From Pseudomonas aylmerensis (GTDB lineage Bacteria > Pseudomonadota > Gammaproteobacteria > Pseudomonadales > Pseudomonadaceae), in NCBI RefSeq assembly GCF_001702265.1, contig NZ_MAUE01000037.1, positions 1 to 64,000 on the forward strand: DNA of 64,000 nt, given 5' to 3'. The stretch's first letter is position 1, and every line of letters starts with the position of its first letter. A program made the translations under genes and the position numbers. Positions 1-7,970 of this stretch are shown piece after piece. The notes below the pieces were generated by a model that saw only the letters and a program-made list of their open reading frames with translations, ran no database searches and had not been told where the DNA came from.

Positions 1-27
1 GCTCCCACAGTTAGACCGTGCCCGGCC

Positions 28-972
28 TCAGGGCTTCCAGGTCTGCACATCCTTGGCGTCTACCGCCTTGGGCAGCAAGCCGGCCTTGAAGAACGCGTCG
101 GCAATCTTCTGCTGCTCACCCAACTGATCGAGCGTCACCGGTTGCACCTGATAACTGCGGTGCGCATTGGCCGCTTCTACAGTGGCCACATCCAGGTTGC
201 CCCACAACGGGCCGAGGATTTTCGCCGCGTCCTGCGGGTTTTTCTTCACCCACTCGCCGGTTTTCTCCAGCTGCGCGTACACCACTTTCAACACCTCGGG
301 ATGCGCCTTGGCGTACGGCGTCCCGGTCAGGTAGTAACGCTTGTAACTGGCCAGCCCGGCGCCGTCGGCCAAGGTGCGTGTCGGCAATTGACGCTGCACG
401 CTGGTCAGGAAGGGTTCCCAGGTGACCCATGCATCCACCTTGTTGTTCTCGAACGCCGCGCGACCATCGGCCGGTGACAGGTACGCAGGCTCGATATCCG
501 AGAAAGCCAGCCCCGCCTTGGCCAGCGCCGCGATCAGCAAATAGTGGGTGCCGGCCGCCTTGGTCACCGCGATTTTCTTGCCTTTCAAATCCGCCAGTTG
601 CTGGATCGGCGAATCCTTGCGCACCACGATGGCCTGGGCCGAAGGCGAGGGCGCTTCCTGGGCGAAGTAGGTGAGTTTGGCCTGGGCCGCCTGGGCGAAG
701 ATCGGCACGGTATCCGCCACATCGGCGCTGATGTCGACGTTGCCCACGTTCAGCGCTTCGAGCAGCGGCAGGCCGCTGGGGAACTCGTGCCAGCTCACAT
801 CAATGTTGTCAGCCTTGAGGGCTTGTTCCAGGGTGCCCTGGGTTTTCAGCAGGGTGATCAGGGTCGAGGATTTCTGGTAGCCGATGCGCAGGGTTTCCTG
901 GGCTTCGGCGCTGATGGCAACGGAAAAGGCCAGCAACCCTAAAACGACGGCGAGGGGACGGCGAATGGACAT
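28..972 (-). CDS. SsuA-like sulfonate/nitrate-type ABC substrate-binding protein
   Basis: A 314-residue periplasmic binding protein of the SsuA/TauA (NMT1-like) family, which delivers aliphatic sulfonates or related anions to an ABC permease. The ATG at 972 is preferred over upstream starts because it opens directly into a clean signal peptide (RRPLAVVLGLLAFSVA, cleavage near AEAQ/ET). Family features include the LRIGYQKSSTL opening of the mature protein, the DLKGKKIAVTKAAGTHYLL hinge segment and VDAWVTWEPF. It is a close paralogue of the divergent gene at 1219 (shared YQ.SSTL, WHEF.(S/T)GL, ADVAD and LGPLWGN segments). No permease or ATPase gene accompanies it, so it probably feeds a transporter encoded elsewhere or the one at 4.8-6.6 kb. 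The substrate cannot be fixed from sequence. Confidence 0.85.
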   Translation of the reverse strand: MSIRRPLAVVLGLLAFSVAISAEAQETLRIGYQKSSTLITLLKTQGTLEQALKADNIDVSWHEFPSGLPLLEALNVGNVDISADVADTVPIFAQAAQAKLTYFAQEAPSPSAQAIVVRKDSPIQQLADLKGKKIAVTKAAGTHYLLIAALAKAGLAFSDIEPAYLSPADGRAAFENNKVDAWVTWEPFLTSVQRQLPTRTLADGAGLASYKRYYLTGTPYAKAHPEVLKVVYAQLEKTGEWVKKNPQDAAKILGPLWGNLDVATVEAANAHRSYQVQPVTLDQLGEQQKIADAFFKAGLLPKAVDAKDVQTWKP

Positions 973-1218
973 GGCGAGCTCGATCTTCAGCGAAATATCG
1001 CCAAGCATAAAGTTCTAAAAACTATTCGATAAATACTCTTTCGATCTTAGCTTAGGGCGCTTTTCGCACAGTCCTGCGAATTCGGCATAACCATAGAATT
1101 ATAGAGTTCTTTCATAATCGCCGGTCATTAATATAATCAAGTTCGCTTGTTTGCCAGGCCTTATGCCGCGTTTTGGCATATGCAGCTTCTTTCACTTCTT
1201 CTATGCCAAGGCCTTTTC
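973..1218. promoter_or_regulatory. Divergent promoter region between two SsuA-like genes
   Basis: This AT-rich 246-bp gap separates two divergently transcribed paralogues. TATAAT at 1132-1137 is a good -10 candidate for the rightward gene. A perfect inverted repeat, TTCGCA-6 bp-TGCGAA, lies at 1063-1080, and AGTTCT-type motifs recur near 1011 and 1105. These could bind a shared regulator such as a CysB-type LysR protein. That is inference; no site was matched to a published matrix. Confidence 0.35.
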
Positions 1219-2157
1219 ATGACGTTCAAGAAACTCATTCTCGCCGCCAGCCTGCTGTTTGCCGCAGCGGCGGCCCATGCCGAGCAGACCCTGGATATCA
1301 GCTACCAGCGCTCATCCACCCTGTGGATCCTGCTCAAGCAAAATGGCCAGCTTGAACAGCGCCTCAAGCCGCTGGGGTTCACGGTCAACTGGCATGAATT
1401 CAGCACCGGCCTGCTCAGCTCGTTGAACGCCGGCAGCGTCGACCTGCATGCCGATGTGGCCGACGCCTTCGCCTTGTTCACCCAGGCCGCCGATGCGCCG
1501 CTGACTTACTACGCGCAGGAAAACGCGTCGCCCGGCGCGCAGGCGATCATCGTGCAGGATAAATCGCCGATCCACAGCGTTGCCGACCTCAAGGGCAAGA
1601 CCGTCGCCGTGTCCAAAGGCTCGGGCAGCAATTTCCTGCTGATCAGTGCGCTGAAAAAAGCCGGGCTGACCCTTGCCGATATCACCCCGCGTTACCTCGA
1701 AGCCCCCGACGGCGGCGCGGCGTTCGCCAATGGCAGCGTGGACGCCTGGGTGATCTGGGACCCGTTCTACGCGACCCAGCAACTCGACCACCACGCGCGC
1801 GTGATTGCCGACGGCAGCGACGGCCTGGCCAATTACAACCGCTTCTACCTGGCCACGACCCGGTTCGCCAAGGCGCATCCGGACGTGTTGCAGGTGACGT
1901 TCGACACCCTGCGCGAGACCGGCCAATGGGTCAAAGCCCATCCCAAGGAGGCCGCTGAAATTCTCGGTCCGCTGTGGGGCAACATCGCCCCGGCGACGGT
2001 GGAGCGCGCCAACAGCCGACGCAGCTACGACATCATCCCGGTCAAGGTGGACAACCTCGCCGAACAGCAACGCATCGCCGATTACTACTACGCCGCCAAG
2101 CTGATTCCCAAGCCGCTGAAAGTCTCTGATATCACCGTGTGGACGCCGAAGCCATGA
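1219..2157 (+). CDS. SsuA-like sulfonate ABC substrate-binding protein
   Basis: A 312-residue exported binding protein, paralogous to the divergent gene at 28-972. The ATG at 1219 follows a CAAGG ribosome-binding site and gives a clear signal peptide (KKLILAASLLFAAAAAHA, then EQTLDISYQRSST). An upstream TTG at 1147 would add an implausible leader. The fold is the NMT1/SsuA type, with DLKGKTVAVSKGSGSNFLL and VDAWVIWDPF in the lobes. Its stop codon overlaps the start of the flavin monooxygenase gene (ATGA), so uptake and oxidative cleavage of the substrate are translationally coupled. A sulfonate or thioether-like compound is the likely ligand. Confidence 0.86.
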   Translation: MTFKKLILAASLLFAAAAAHAEQTLDISYQRSSTLWILLKQNGQLEQRLKPLGFTVNWHEFSTGLLSSLNAGSVDLHADVADAFALFTQAADAPLTYYAQENASPGAQAIIVQDKSPIHSVADLKGKTVAVSKGSGSNFLLISALKKAGLTLADITPRYLEAPDGGAAFANGSVDAWVIWDPFYATQQLDHHARVIADGSDGLANYNRFYLATTRFAKAHPDVLQVTFDTLRETGQWVKAHPKEAAEILGPLWGNIAPATVERANSRRSYDIIPVKVDNLAEQQRIADYYYAAKLIPKPLKVSDITVWTPKP

Positions 2158-3479
2158 GCCGCCAGATCCACTTGTCAGCCTTCCTGCTGAGCGGGCCCGT
2201 GGTGCACAGCCATGCGGTGTGGCGCCATCCGGAAACTGTCGGCAATTACCTCGATCCCGAGTACTACGCGCGAGTGGCCAAGGTGGTGGAGGAGGGGCTG
2301 TTCGACTTTCTGTTCTTCGCTGATCGCCTGGCGGTGGGTGACCAGATGGGCGGCTCCCGCGAGTTGGCCTTGCGCTACGGCGCCCAGGACGCCACGCGCC
2401 TGGACCCGCTGCCGATCCTCTCCTACCTGATCGGCCAGACCCGCAAGTTGGGCCTGGGCGCGACGCGGTCCACCACCTATTACGAACCGGCACACATCGC
2501 CCGCGAGTTTGCCACCCTCGACCACCTGTCCAAGGGCCGTGCTGCCTGGAATATCGTCACCTCGATGAACGACAGCGAAGGGCGCCTGTTTGGCAAGGAC
2601 AAGCACCTGGAACACGACCTGCGCTATGACCGCGCCGATGAGTTTGTCGAAGTCGCGCTGAAGCTCTGGAACAGCTGGGGCAAGGACGCATTGAAGCTCG
2701 ATCGTGCCAGCGGCGTGCTCGCCGACCCGGCGTTGATCCAGTCGGTGCAGCATCAGGGCGAGTGGTTCAAGGTCGAGGGCCCGCTGAATATTCCGCGCAC
2801 GCCCCAGGGGCGGCCGGTGCTGATCCAGGCCGGCTCCTCCGGACGTGGCCGTCGGTTCGGCGCGCGCTGGGCCGAAGCGATTTTCACCATTCACCCGCAC
2901 CTGGCAGCCATGCGCGCGTTTCGCGATGACGTACGCGCGCAGGTCGTGCAGCAAGGCCGCGAGGCCGACAGTTGCAAGGTGCTGACAGCGGTGATGCCGT
3001 TCATTGGCGGCAGCGAAGCCGAAGCCCGCGCCAAGCGCGACCGGCACAACGCCCTGGCGCGTCCCGAGCTGGGCCTGGTGACGCTGGCTTCGCAGTTGAA
3101 TGTGGACCTGTCGCCCTTCCCGTTGAGCGCCACGCTGGCGGAAATCGCGCAGTCACCGCTGATCCATCCGGCTGCTGCGGAAAAGCTGCTGATGCAAGGC
3201 CCGCAGACCACCCTGGAACAACTCGGCCGGATCTTCGCCAGCAGCGTGCGCGTGCCGCAACTGGTAGGCACCGGCGCGCAGATCGCCGACCAACTGGCCG
3301 AACTGTTCGAGCAGGGCGGTTGCGACGGGTTTGTAATTTCGCCGGGTTATTTGCCGGGGTCGTTTACTGAGTTTGTCGAGAGTGTGATTCCGCACTTGCA
3401 GCGCAAAGGCGTGTTCCGCAAAGCGTATGAGGGCTCCACGCTGCGCGAGCACTTGGGACTGGCTGACCTGCAAGCCTGA
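2154..3479 (+). CDS. NtaA/SnaA/DszA-family FMN-dependent monooxygenase
   Basis: A 441-residue flavin-dependent oxidoreductase of the luciferase-like (LLM) superfamily, NtaA/SnaA/DszA branch. Members use FMNH2 from a separate reductase and O2 to open C-S or C-N bonds (dibenzothiophene sulfone, nitrilotriacetate, dimethylsulfide). Branch markers are the opening IHLSAFLLSGPVVHSHAVWR, FDFLFFADRL, the GLGATRSTTYYEPAH segment and RAAWNIVTS. The chosen ATG overlaps the stop of the upstream binding-protein gene; a GTG 15 bases earlier is possible. The context suggests desulfonation of the imported organosulfur compound. No flavin reductase gene is present in this window. Confidence 0.85.
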   Translation: MSRQIHLSAFLLSGPVVHSHAVWRHPETVGNYLDPEYYARVAKVVEEGLFDFLFFADRLAVGDQMGGSRELALRYGAQDATRLDPLPILSYLIGQTRKLGLGATRSTTYYEPAHIAREFATLDHLSKGRAAWNIVTSMNDSEGRLFGKDKHLEHDLRYDRADEFVEVALKLWNSWGKDALKLDRASGVLADPALIQSVQHQGEWFKVEGPLNIPRTPQGRPVLIQAGSSGRGRRFGARWAEAIFTIHPHLAAMRAFRDDVRAQVVQQGREADSCKVLTAVMPFIGGSEAEARAKRDRHNALARPELGLVTLASQLNVDLSPFPLSATLAEIAQSPLIHPAAAEKLLMQGPQTTLEQLGRIFASSVRVPQLVGTGAQIADQLAELFEQGGCDGFVISPGYLPGSFTEFVESVIPHLQRKGVFRKAYEGSTLREHLGLADLQA

Positions 3480-3501
3480 CCGCAACTTGCGCGACACACG
3501 C

Positions 3502-3740
3502 GCTTTTTTGTGGGGACCGAGCTTTTTTGTGGTGAACGGTTTTTTTGTGGTGAACGGTTTTTTTGTGGCAAGCCCGCTTTTTTGTGACAAGCCCGCTCAC
3601 CACAGGTAAGCCCGCTCACCACAGGTAAGCCCGCTCACCACATCCAAGCGGGCTCTCCACAGGCAAGCCCACTCACCACAGGCAAGCCCACTCACCACAG
3701 ACGAGCCCACTCACCACAGAAAAGCCCGCTTACCGCATAA
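3502..3740. repeat. 19-bp minisatellite, about 12.7 units
   Basis: The gap between the monooxygenase and the next transporter gene is almost wholly a tandem array with an 18-19 bp period. Units 1-5 (3502-3594) have a GCTTTTTTGTGG core. Units 6-12 (3595-3727) have drifted to GCTCACCACAGGCAAGCCC and close variants, and a partial unit ends near 3740. Unit 5 (GCTTTTTTGTGACAAGCCC) bridges both versions, so this is one drifting array. Overlapping lysine-rich reverse-strand ORFs are by-products of the repeat. Confidence 0.85.
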
Positions 3741-3772
3741 CCAAGAACATCAATTTAAAAGGGATATTGAGC

Positions 3773-4831
3773 ATGGCCACTTTCGATCACTTGACCCGTC
3801 GCCGCCTGCTCGGCATGGCCGGCCTGACCCTGGCTGGCCTGTCGCTGCCCGGCCTGGGCTTTGCCGCCGATGAACACGCCGGCCACAACGCGCCCCAGGA
3901 GCCCGCCGGCACCGGAGACTTCATCCGCCTGGACGCGCCGCGCAAGCTGAAACTGGCCGTCAACCTCAACGCCGTGTGCCTCGCCCCTGTGGTGATCGCC
4001 CACGGCCAGGGGTTTTTCACCCAGCACAATCTCGACGTGGAACTGGTCAACTTCGGCAACTCCACCGAAGTGCTGCTCGAAGCCATCGCCACCGGCAAGG
4101 CGGATGCGGGCGTGGGCATGGCGCTGCGGTGGCTCAAGGCGCTGGAGCAGGGCTTTGATGTGAAGCTCACTGCCGGCACCCATGGCGGTTGCCTGCGATT
4201 GCTCAGTGCCGTGAACGGCGGCGTGAGCAAGCTCGAAGACCTCAAGGGCAAGGCCATCGGCGTGACCGACATGGCCAGCCCGGACCGCAATTTCTTTTCG
4301 ATCCTGCTGAAAAAGCACGGCGTCGATCCGGTGCGCGATGTCGAATGGCGCCTGTACCCGGCCGACCTGCTGGGCACTGCGCTGGAGCGTGGCGAAGTGC
4401 AGGCGGTGAGCGGCAGTGACCCGTTCATGTACCGCCTGATCAAGTCTGGCGTGGCACGCGAGCTGTCCACCAACCTGGTGGAGGAATACGCCAACCTCAG
4501 CTGCTGCGTGGTCGGTGTCACCGGCAAGCTGGTGCGTGAAGACAAACGCGTAGTGGCGGCGCTGACCCAGGCGATTCTCGAAGCCCATGATTATTCCGTG
4601 CAGCACCCGGAGGCCGTCGCCAAGGGCTTCCAGGCCTATGCGCTGAACACCTCCACCGAAGAAGTGCAGGCGATCCTCCACGACCACACCCACGGCCACC
4701 ATGCGGTCGGCGCGGCGTTGACCCAGGAGATCACCACCTACGTCACTGACCTGAAAACCGTCGAAGTGATCAGCAAGGGCACCGACCCGGTGGAATTCGC
4801 CAAGGAGATCACCGCCGATGTCTTCAGCTGA
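3773..4831 (+). CDS. Tat-exported ABC substrate-binding protein (NrtA/SsuA-like)
   Basis: A 352-residue binding protein with a twin-arginine signal (RRRLLG at residues 9-14, then a hydrophobic stretch and GFAADEHAGH). It is therefore probably exported folded, perhaps with a bound cofactor or metal. The body has NMT1/SsuA features (VVIAHGQGFF, DLKGKAIGVTDMASPDRNFF). Two histidine-rich stretches are unusual: DEHAGHN after the signal and HDHTHGHH near residue 305. AAAAGGGA upstream of the ATG at 3773 serves as ribosome-binding site. The stop overlaps the permease start by 14 bases, so 3.8-6.6 kb is one operon. The ligand is unknown; nitrate, sulfonate, taurine or thiamine-precursor-like compounds are all handled by this family. 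Confidence 0.84.
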   Translation: MATFDHLTRRRLLGMAGLTLAGLSLPGLGFAADEHAGHNAPQEPAGTGDFIRLDAPRKLKLAVNLNAVCLAPVVIAHGQGFFTQHNLDVELVNFGNSTEVLLEAIATGKADAGVGMALRWLKALEQGFDVKLTAGTHGGCLRLLSAVNGGVSKLEDLKGKAIGVTDMASPDRNFFSILLKKHGVDPVRDVEWRLYPADLLGTALERGEVQAVSGSDPFMYRLIKSGVARELSTNLVEEYANLSCCVVGVTGKLVREDKRVVAALTQAILEAHDYSVQHPEAVAKGFQAYALNTSTEEVQAILHDHTHGHHAVGAALTQEITTYVTDLKTVEVISKGTDPVEFAKEITADVFS

Positions 4832-5807
4832 CGCCACAACCCTCAATCCGCCGGTGGCCCTCAAGGTCGGCTGGCAGGGCGCCGCCGTGGTGGCGGCCTG
4901 GGTGGCCGTCGCGCTGTTGATCAGCTATTGGCCCAACGCGACGCGCAATTGGCCGATGACCCAGGGCCTGGCGAATCTGTGCGTCGGCGTAGCGGTCGTG
5001 TTTATCCTGCTGAGCCTGCTCGGGCGCAAATTGACCAGGCTCGGGCTGCGCCTGCACACGGCAGCGCCTTGGCTGATCGCCTTGCCGGCGCTGCTGGGTC
5101 TCTGGGAATTGCTCACCGCCAAACTGGCGCTGTTGCCGGTGCCGTTCTTTGCCCCACCGCAGGCCTTGCTCGCGGTGTACCTCGAAGACTACGCGCGGCT
5201 GGCCGACAGCCTGCTGCATTCGGCAGTGTTGCTGGGCTCCGGCGTGGCGCTGGGCGCCGCCACCGGCTTTGTCGCCGGTGTGGCCATCGGCTGGTCCACG
5301 CGGATCGGTTACTGGCTGCACCCGGTGTTGCGCATCCTCGGTCCGGTGCCGTCGACGGCGTTGTTGCCGCTGTGCTTTTTCCTGTTTCCCAGCAGCTGGA
5401 GCGCCAGCGTGTTCCTGATCGCGCTGGCCACCTGGTTTCCGGTCACGGTGCTGACCTGGTCCGGCGTCGCCAGCGTCGATAAAGCTTATTACGACGTGGC
5501 GCGCACCTTGGGCGCGAAGCAGGGCTTTCTGATTTTCAAGGTGGCGATTCCCGCCGCGTTGCCCCACGTTTTCGTCGGCCTGTTCATGGGCCTTGGCGCG
5601 TCGTTTTCCACCCTGGTCGTGGCGGAGATGATGGGCGTGAAATCCGGAATCGGCTGGTACCTGCAGTGGGCCCAGGGCTGGGCCGCCTACGCGAATATGT
5701 ACGCTGCACTGTTGATCATGGCGTTGGCCTGTTCGGGGTTGATCACCGGGTTGTTCCTGGTGCGCGATCGGTTGTTGGCCTGGCAAAAAGGAACGATGAA
5801 ATGGTAG
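4818..5807 (+). CDS. ABC transporter permease (SsuC/TauC-like)
   Basis: A 329-residue inner-membrane permease, longer than SsuC (about 260 residues) because of two extra N-terminal hydrophobic segments (about residues 20-38 and 50-68). The core shows the BPD_transp_1 fold with the EAA-loop region YYDVARTLGAKQGF, followed by IPAALPHVFVGL, which contacts the ATPase. It starts inside the binding-protein gene (14-base overlap) and its stop overlaps the ATPase start by seven bases. It would form the translocation channel for the Tat-exported binding protein, and possibly also for the two SsuA-like proteins upstream. Confidence 0.87.
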   Translation: MSSADATTLNPPVALKVGWQGAAVVAAWVAVALLISYWPNATRNWPMTQGLANLCVGVAVVFILLSLLGRKLTRLGLRLHTAAPWLIALPALLGLWELLTAKLALLPVPFFAPPQALLAVYLEDYARLADSLLHSAVLLGSGVALGAATGFVAGVAIGWSTRIGYWLHPVLRILGPVPSTALLPLCFFLFPSSWSASVFLIALATWFPVTVLTWSGVASVDKAYYDVARTLGAKQGFLIFKVAIPAALPHVFVGLFMGLGASFSTLVVAEMMGVKSGIGWYLQWAQGWAAYANMYAALLIMALACSGLITGLFLVRDRLLAWQKGTMKW

Positions 5808-6589
5808 CCCTGGCAACTGCAGTCGCCGCTTCCACGGGGTTGGCACTGCGTATTGAAAACCTCAGCCATGGCTTTGCCCTGGACGGTCAGCACCTGCCGG
5901 TATTGGAGCGGGTCTCCCTGGATGTTGCACCGGGCGAGTTCGTGGCGTTGCTCGGGCCTTCGGGCTGTGGCAAATCCACCTTGCTGCGCCTGGTGGCCGG
6001 CCTCGAACCTGCGGATGCCGGCAAGCTGCTGGCCGACGGCGAGGCCATCCTCGGCCCCGACCCGAGCCGCGTGGTGGTGTTCCAGGACCCGACCCTGTAC
6101 CCGTGGCGCCGCGTGTGGGACAACGTCGCCATTGGCCTGGAAGCCCAGGGCCTGCTCAAGACCCATGCAGGCAAGGTCGACGAGGCGCTGGAAAAAGTCG
6201 GTCTCAGCCAGTTTGCCCGTGCCTACCCTCGGCAATTATCCGGCGGCATGGCGCAACGTGTCGCGCTGGCGCGTGCGCTGGTCAACCAGCCGCGCTTGCT
6301 GATCCTCGATGAGCCCCTGGGCAAGCTCGATTCGCTGACGCGCATCACCATGCAAAAGGAACTCATCGACCTGTGGCAACGCCAGGGCTACACGGCATTG
6401 CTGGTGACCCACGATGTGGAAGAGGCGCTGCTGCTGGCCAATCGGGTGATTGTGTTCAGCGACCGCCCGGCGAAAATCCAGGCGCAACTGCACATCGACA
6501 GGCCGTATCCACGGCACCGCGACGACCCCTATCTGGTCGATTTGCGGCGGCAGATTCTTGGCCTGCTGGGGCTCGGAGAAAGCTGGTAG
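5801..6589 (+). CDS. ABC transporter ATP-binding protein (SsuB/TauB-like)
   Basis: A 262-residue ATPase of the nitrate/sulfonate/taurine importer class. It shows Walker A (GPSGCGKST), the Q-loop region (VVVFQDPTLYPWR), signature LSGGMAQR, Walker B (LLILDEPLGKLD) and the switch histidine in VTHDVEEAL. The ATG at 5801 overlaps the permease stop and is preceded by AAAGGAACG, so the longer upstream open frame is not used. It is the last gene of the operon and ends directly against the convergent AraC-family gene. Confidence 0.9.
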   Translation: MVALATAVAASTGLALRIENLSHGFALDGQHLPVLERVSLDVAPGEFVALLGPSGCGKSTLLRLVAGLEPADAGKLLADGEAILGPDPSRVVVFQDPTLYPWRRVWDNVAIGLEAQGLLKTHAGKVDEALEKVGLSQFARAYPRQLSGGMAQRVALARALVNQPRLLILDEPLGKLDSLTRITMQKELIDLWQRQGYTALLVTHDVEEALLLANRVIVFSDRPAKIQAQLHIDRPYPRHRDDPYLVDLRRQILGLLGLGESW

Positions 6590-7438
6590 TCAGCGCGCAT
6601 CTTTCAGCGCAATGGTCTGGCTGGTCGCGCTCAACACACCGGCGCGCTCGGCCAGGTAGCGCGCCGGCGGCTGGCCCACCGCCTTGCGGAACATGGTGAT
6701 AAAGCCGCTGGCATTCTCATAGCCCAGGTCCAGGGCCACGGCTTGCACGCTCTGACCTTTGGCCAGGCGCTGCAACGACAGGATCACATGCAACTGCCGT
6801 CGCCAACGGCCGAAACTCAAGCCCAATTCCTCGAGCAGCAGGCGCGTCATGCTGCGCTCGCTCATGCCGATGCGCACCGCCCATTGGCCAAGCGTGGCCT
6901 TGTCGGCGGGCTCGGCCAGCAGGCTGTCGGCCAGGCGCCGCAGCCTCGGGTCCCGGGGCATCGGCAGGTGCAGCGCTTCGATGGGGGCAGCGGCCAGCTC
7001 GTCCAGCAGCGTGTTGATCAAGCGGCCCTGGGCGCCGGCCTCGTCATACAGCTGCGGGAAACTCACCGCCTTGCTGATCAACTCATGCAACAGGCCGGAC
7101 ACTGCCAGGGTGCAGCACTGCGGGGGCAGGGCGCAGGCGGCATCGGGGTCGATCAGCAGGCAATAGACTTCCGCCTCACCCGAGCCGCGCGCCGCATGGC
7201 AGGTGCCGCCGGGAATCCACAGTGCGCATTGCGGCGGCACGATCCAGATTCCCGCTTCGATTTCGCAATGGATCACCCCGCGCAGGGTGTACATCAACTG
7301 GCCTTTGCGGTGCGCGTGTTGCGCGTGTTCCCAGGTGTCCGAGGCGCTGGTGGCACCTACCGCGACCACGGCACGCGGGAACACGTCGGCATCTTTGGCC
7401 ATCAGTGGGTCGTGCAAGTCCAGGCGGTGGTGTCTCAT
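6590..7438 (-). CDS. AraC-family transcriptional regulator
   Basis: A 282-residue regulator with an N-terminal cupin-like sensing domain (HAHRKGQLMYTLRG, then VPPQCALWIPGGTCH) and a C-terminal double helix-turn-helix (LGQWAVRIGMSERSMTRLL; VALDLGYENASGFITMFRK; QPPARYL). This matches the AraC_binding plus HTH_18 class that usually controls an adjacent efflux or enzyme gene. It is divergent from the small gene at 7548 and tail-to-tail with the ABC operon, abutting its stop codon. The most obvious target is the divergent small gene; the effector is unknown. Confidence 0.88.
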   Translation of the reverse strand: MRHHRLDLHDPLMAKDADVFPRAVVAVGATSASDTWEHAQHAHRKGQLMYTLRGVIHCEIEAGIWIVPPQCALWIPGGTCHAARGSGEAEVYCLLIDPDAACALPPQCCTLAVSGLLHELISKAVSFPQLYDEAGAQGRLINTLLDELAAAPIEALHLPMPRDPRLRRLADSLLAEPADKATLGQWAVRIGMSERSMTRLLLEELGLSFGRWRRQLHVILSLQRLAKGQSVQAVALDLGYENASGFITMFRKAVGQPPARYLAERAGVLSATSQTIALKDAR

Positions 7439-7517
7439 GGCGCGTTCGCAGTTTGGCTGAATTGCGAAACAGTCTGGCTATTCTGTGCAATGCCGTCCAG
7501 TGCCGGGCTCATTATAG

Positions 7518-7532
7518 TGAGAGTCACTCTCA
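7518..7532. promoter_or_regulatory. Perfect 15-bp palindrome before the 7548 gene
   Basis: TGAGAGTCACTCTCA is a perfect 7-1-7 inverted repeat ending a few bases before the AAGGAG ribosome-binding site of the gene at 7548. It resembles a degenerate Fur-type operator (TGAGA...TCTCA) but lacks the usual AT-rich core, so the binding protein is uncertain. The location suits a repressor site near the transcription start. Confidence 0.4.
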
Positions 7533-7547
7533 TTAAGGAGCTTGGCC

Positions 7548-7958
7548 ATGCGACTCGACAGTACAACGTTCCCCGTGGTGAAAATCGTGTTTGACGCCCC
7601 CAACGAAGGCGGGCCGGAGGATGCGTTCCTGGCCTTTGAACGCCTGTTGGCGAGGGAGCAAGCCTTCATGCTGCTGCACGAAAAATCCGCCGATGAAAAC
7701 AATCACGAGCACTCCCACGAAGAGCGCAAGCAGGCGTCGATCTGGATGAAAAAGAACAAACAGGCGCTGCGCACGTTCGTCAAAGGCATGATCCAGGTCG
7801 AGCCCAGCGCCGCGCAACGCCTGGCTCTCAAACCGTTTGCGGTCATGTTCGGCAAGGCCTGGGGCTACCCGCTGCTGGTGGTCGAATCCAAGGACCAGGC
7901 CTGGGCACTCGCGCGCGATGTGCTGGATGAGCAGGTGTCGGATGTGGCGCATTTCTGA
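7548..7958 (+). CDS. Small conserved-looking cytosolic protein, function unknown
   Basis: A 136-residue protein I do not recognise. It has no signal peptide or membrane segment. A charged, histidine- and glutamate-rich stretch (ENNHEHSHEERKQ) occupies about residues 49-61, followed by a basic helix, and the C-terminal half is globular (FGKAWGYPLLVVES). AAGGAG precedes the ATG at 7548; an in-frame TTG two codons earlier is less likely. It has its own promoter region carrying a perfect palindrome and is divergent from an AraC regulator. The histidine-rich segment could bind metal, but nothing else supports that. Confidence 0.7.
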   Translation: MRLDSTTFPVVKIVFDAPNEGGPEDAFLAFERLLAREQAFMLLHEKSADENNHEHSHEERKQASIWMKKNKQALRTFVKGMIQVEPSAAQRLALKPFAVMFGKAWGYPLLVVESKDQAWALARDVLDEQVSDVAHF

Positions 7959-7970
7959 GCTGTGCCAATA

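Noticed and set aside
1..27. A gene at the left edge
   Set aside because: Only 27 bases after the stop of the first gene, reading GCTCCCACAG, a partial REP cut by the window boundary.
3153..3609. Lysine-rich reverse-strand ORFs (TTKKPFTTKK repeats) over the minisatellite
   Set aside because: Arise from the TTTTTTGTGG repeat units; overlap the 3-prime end of the monooxygenase gene and lack ribosome-binding sites.
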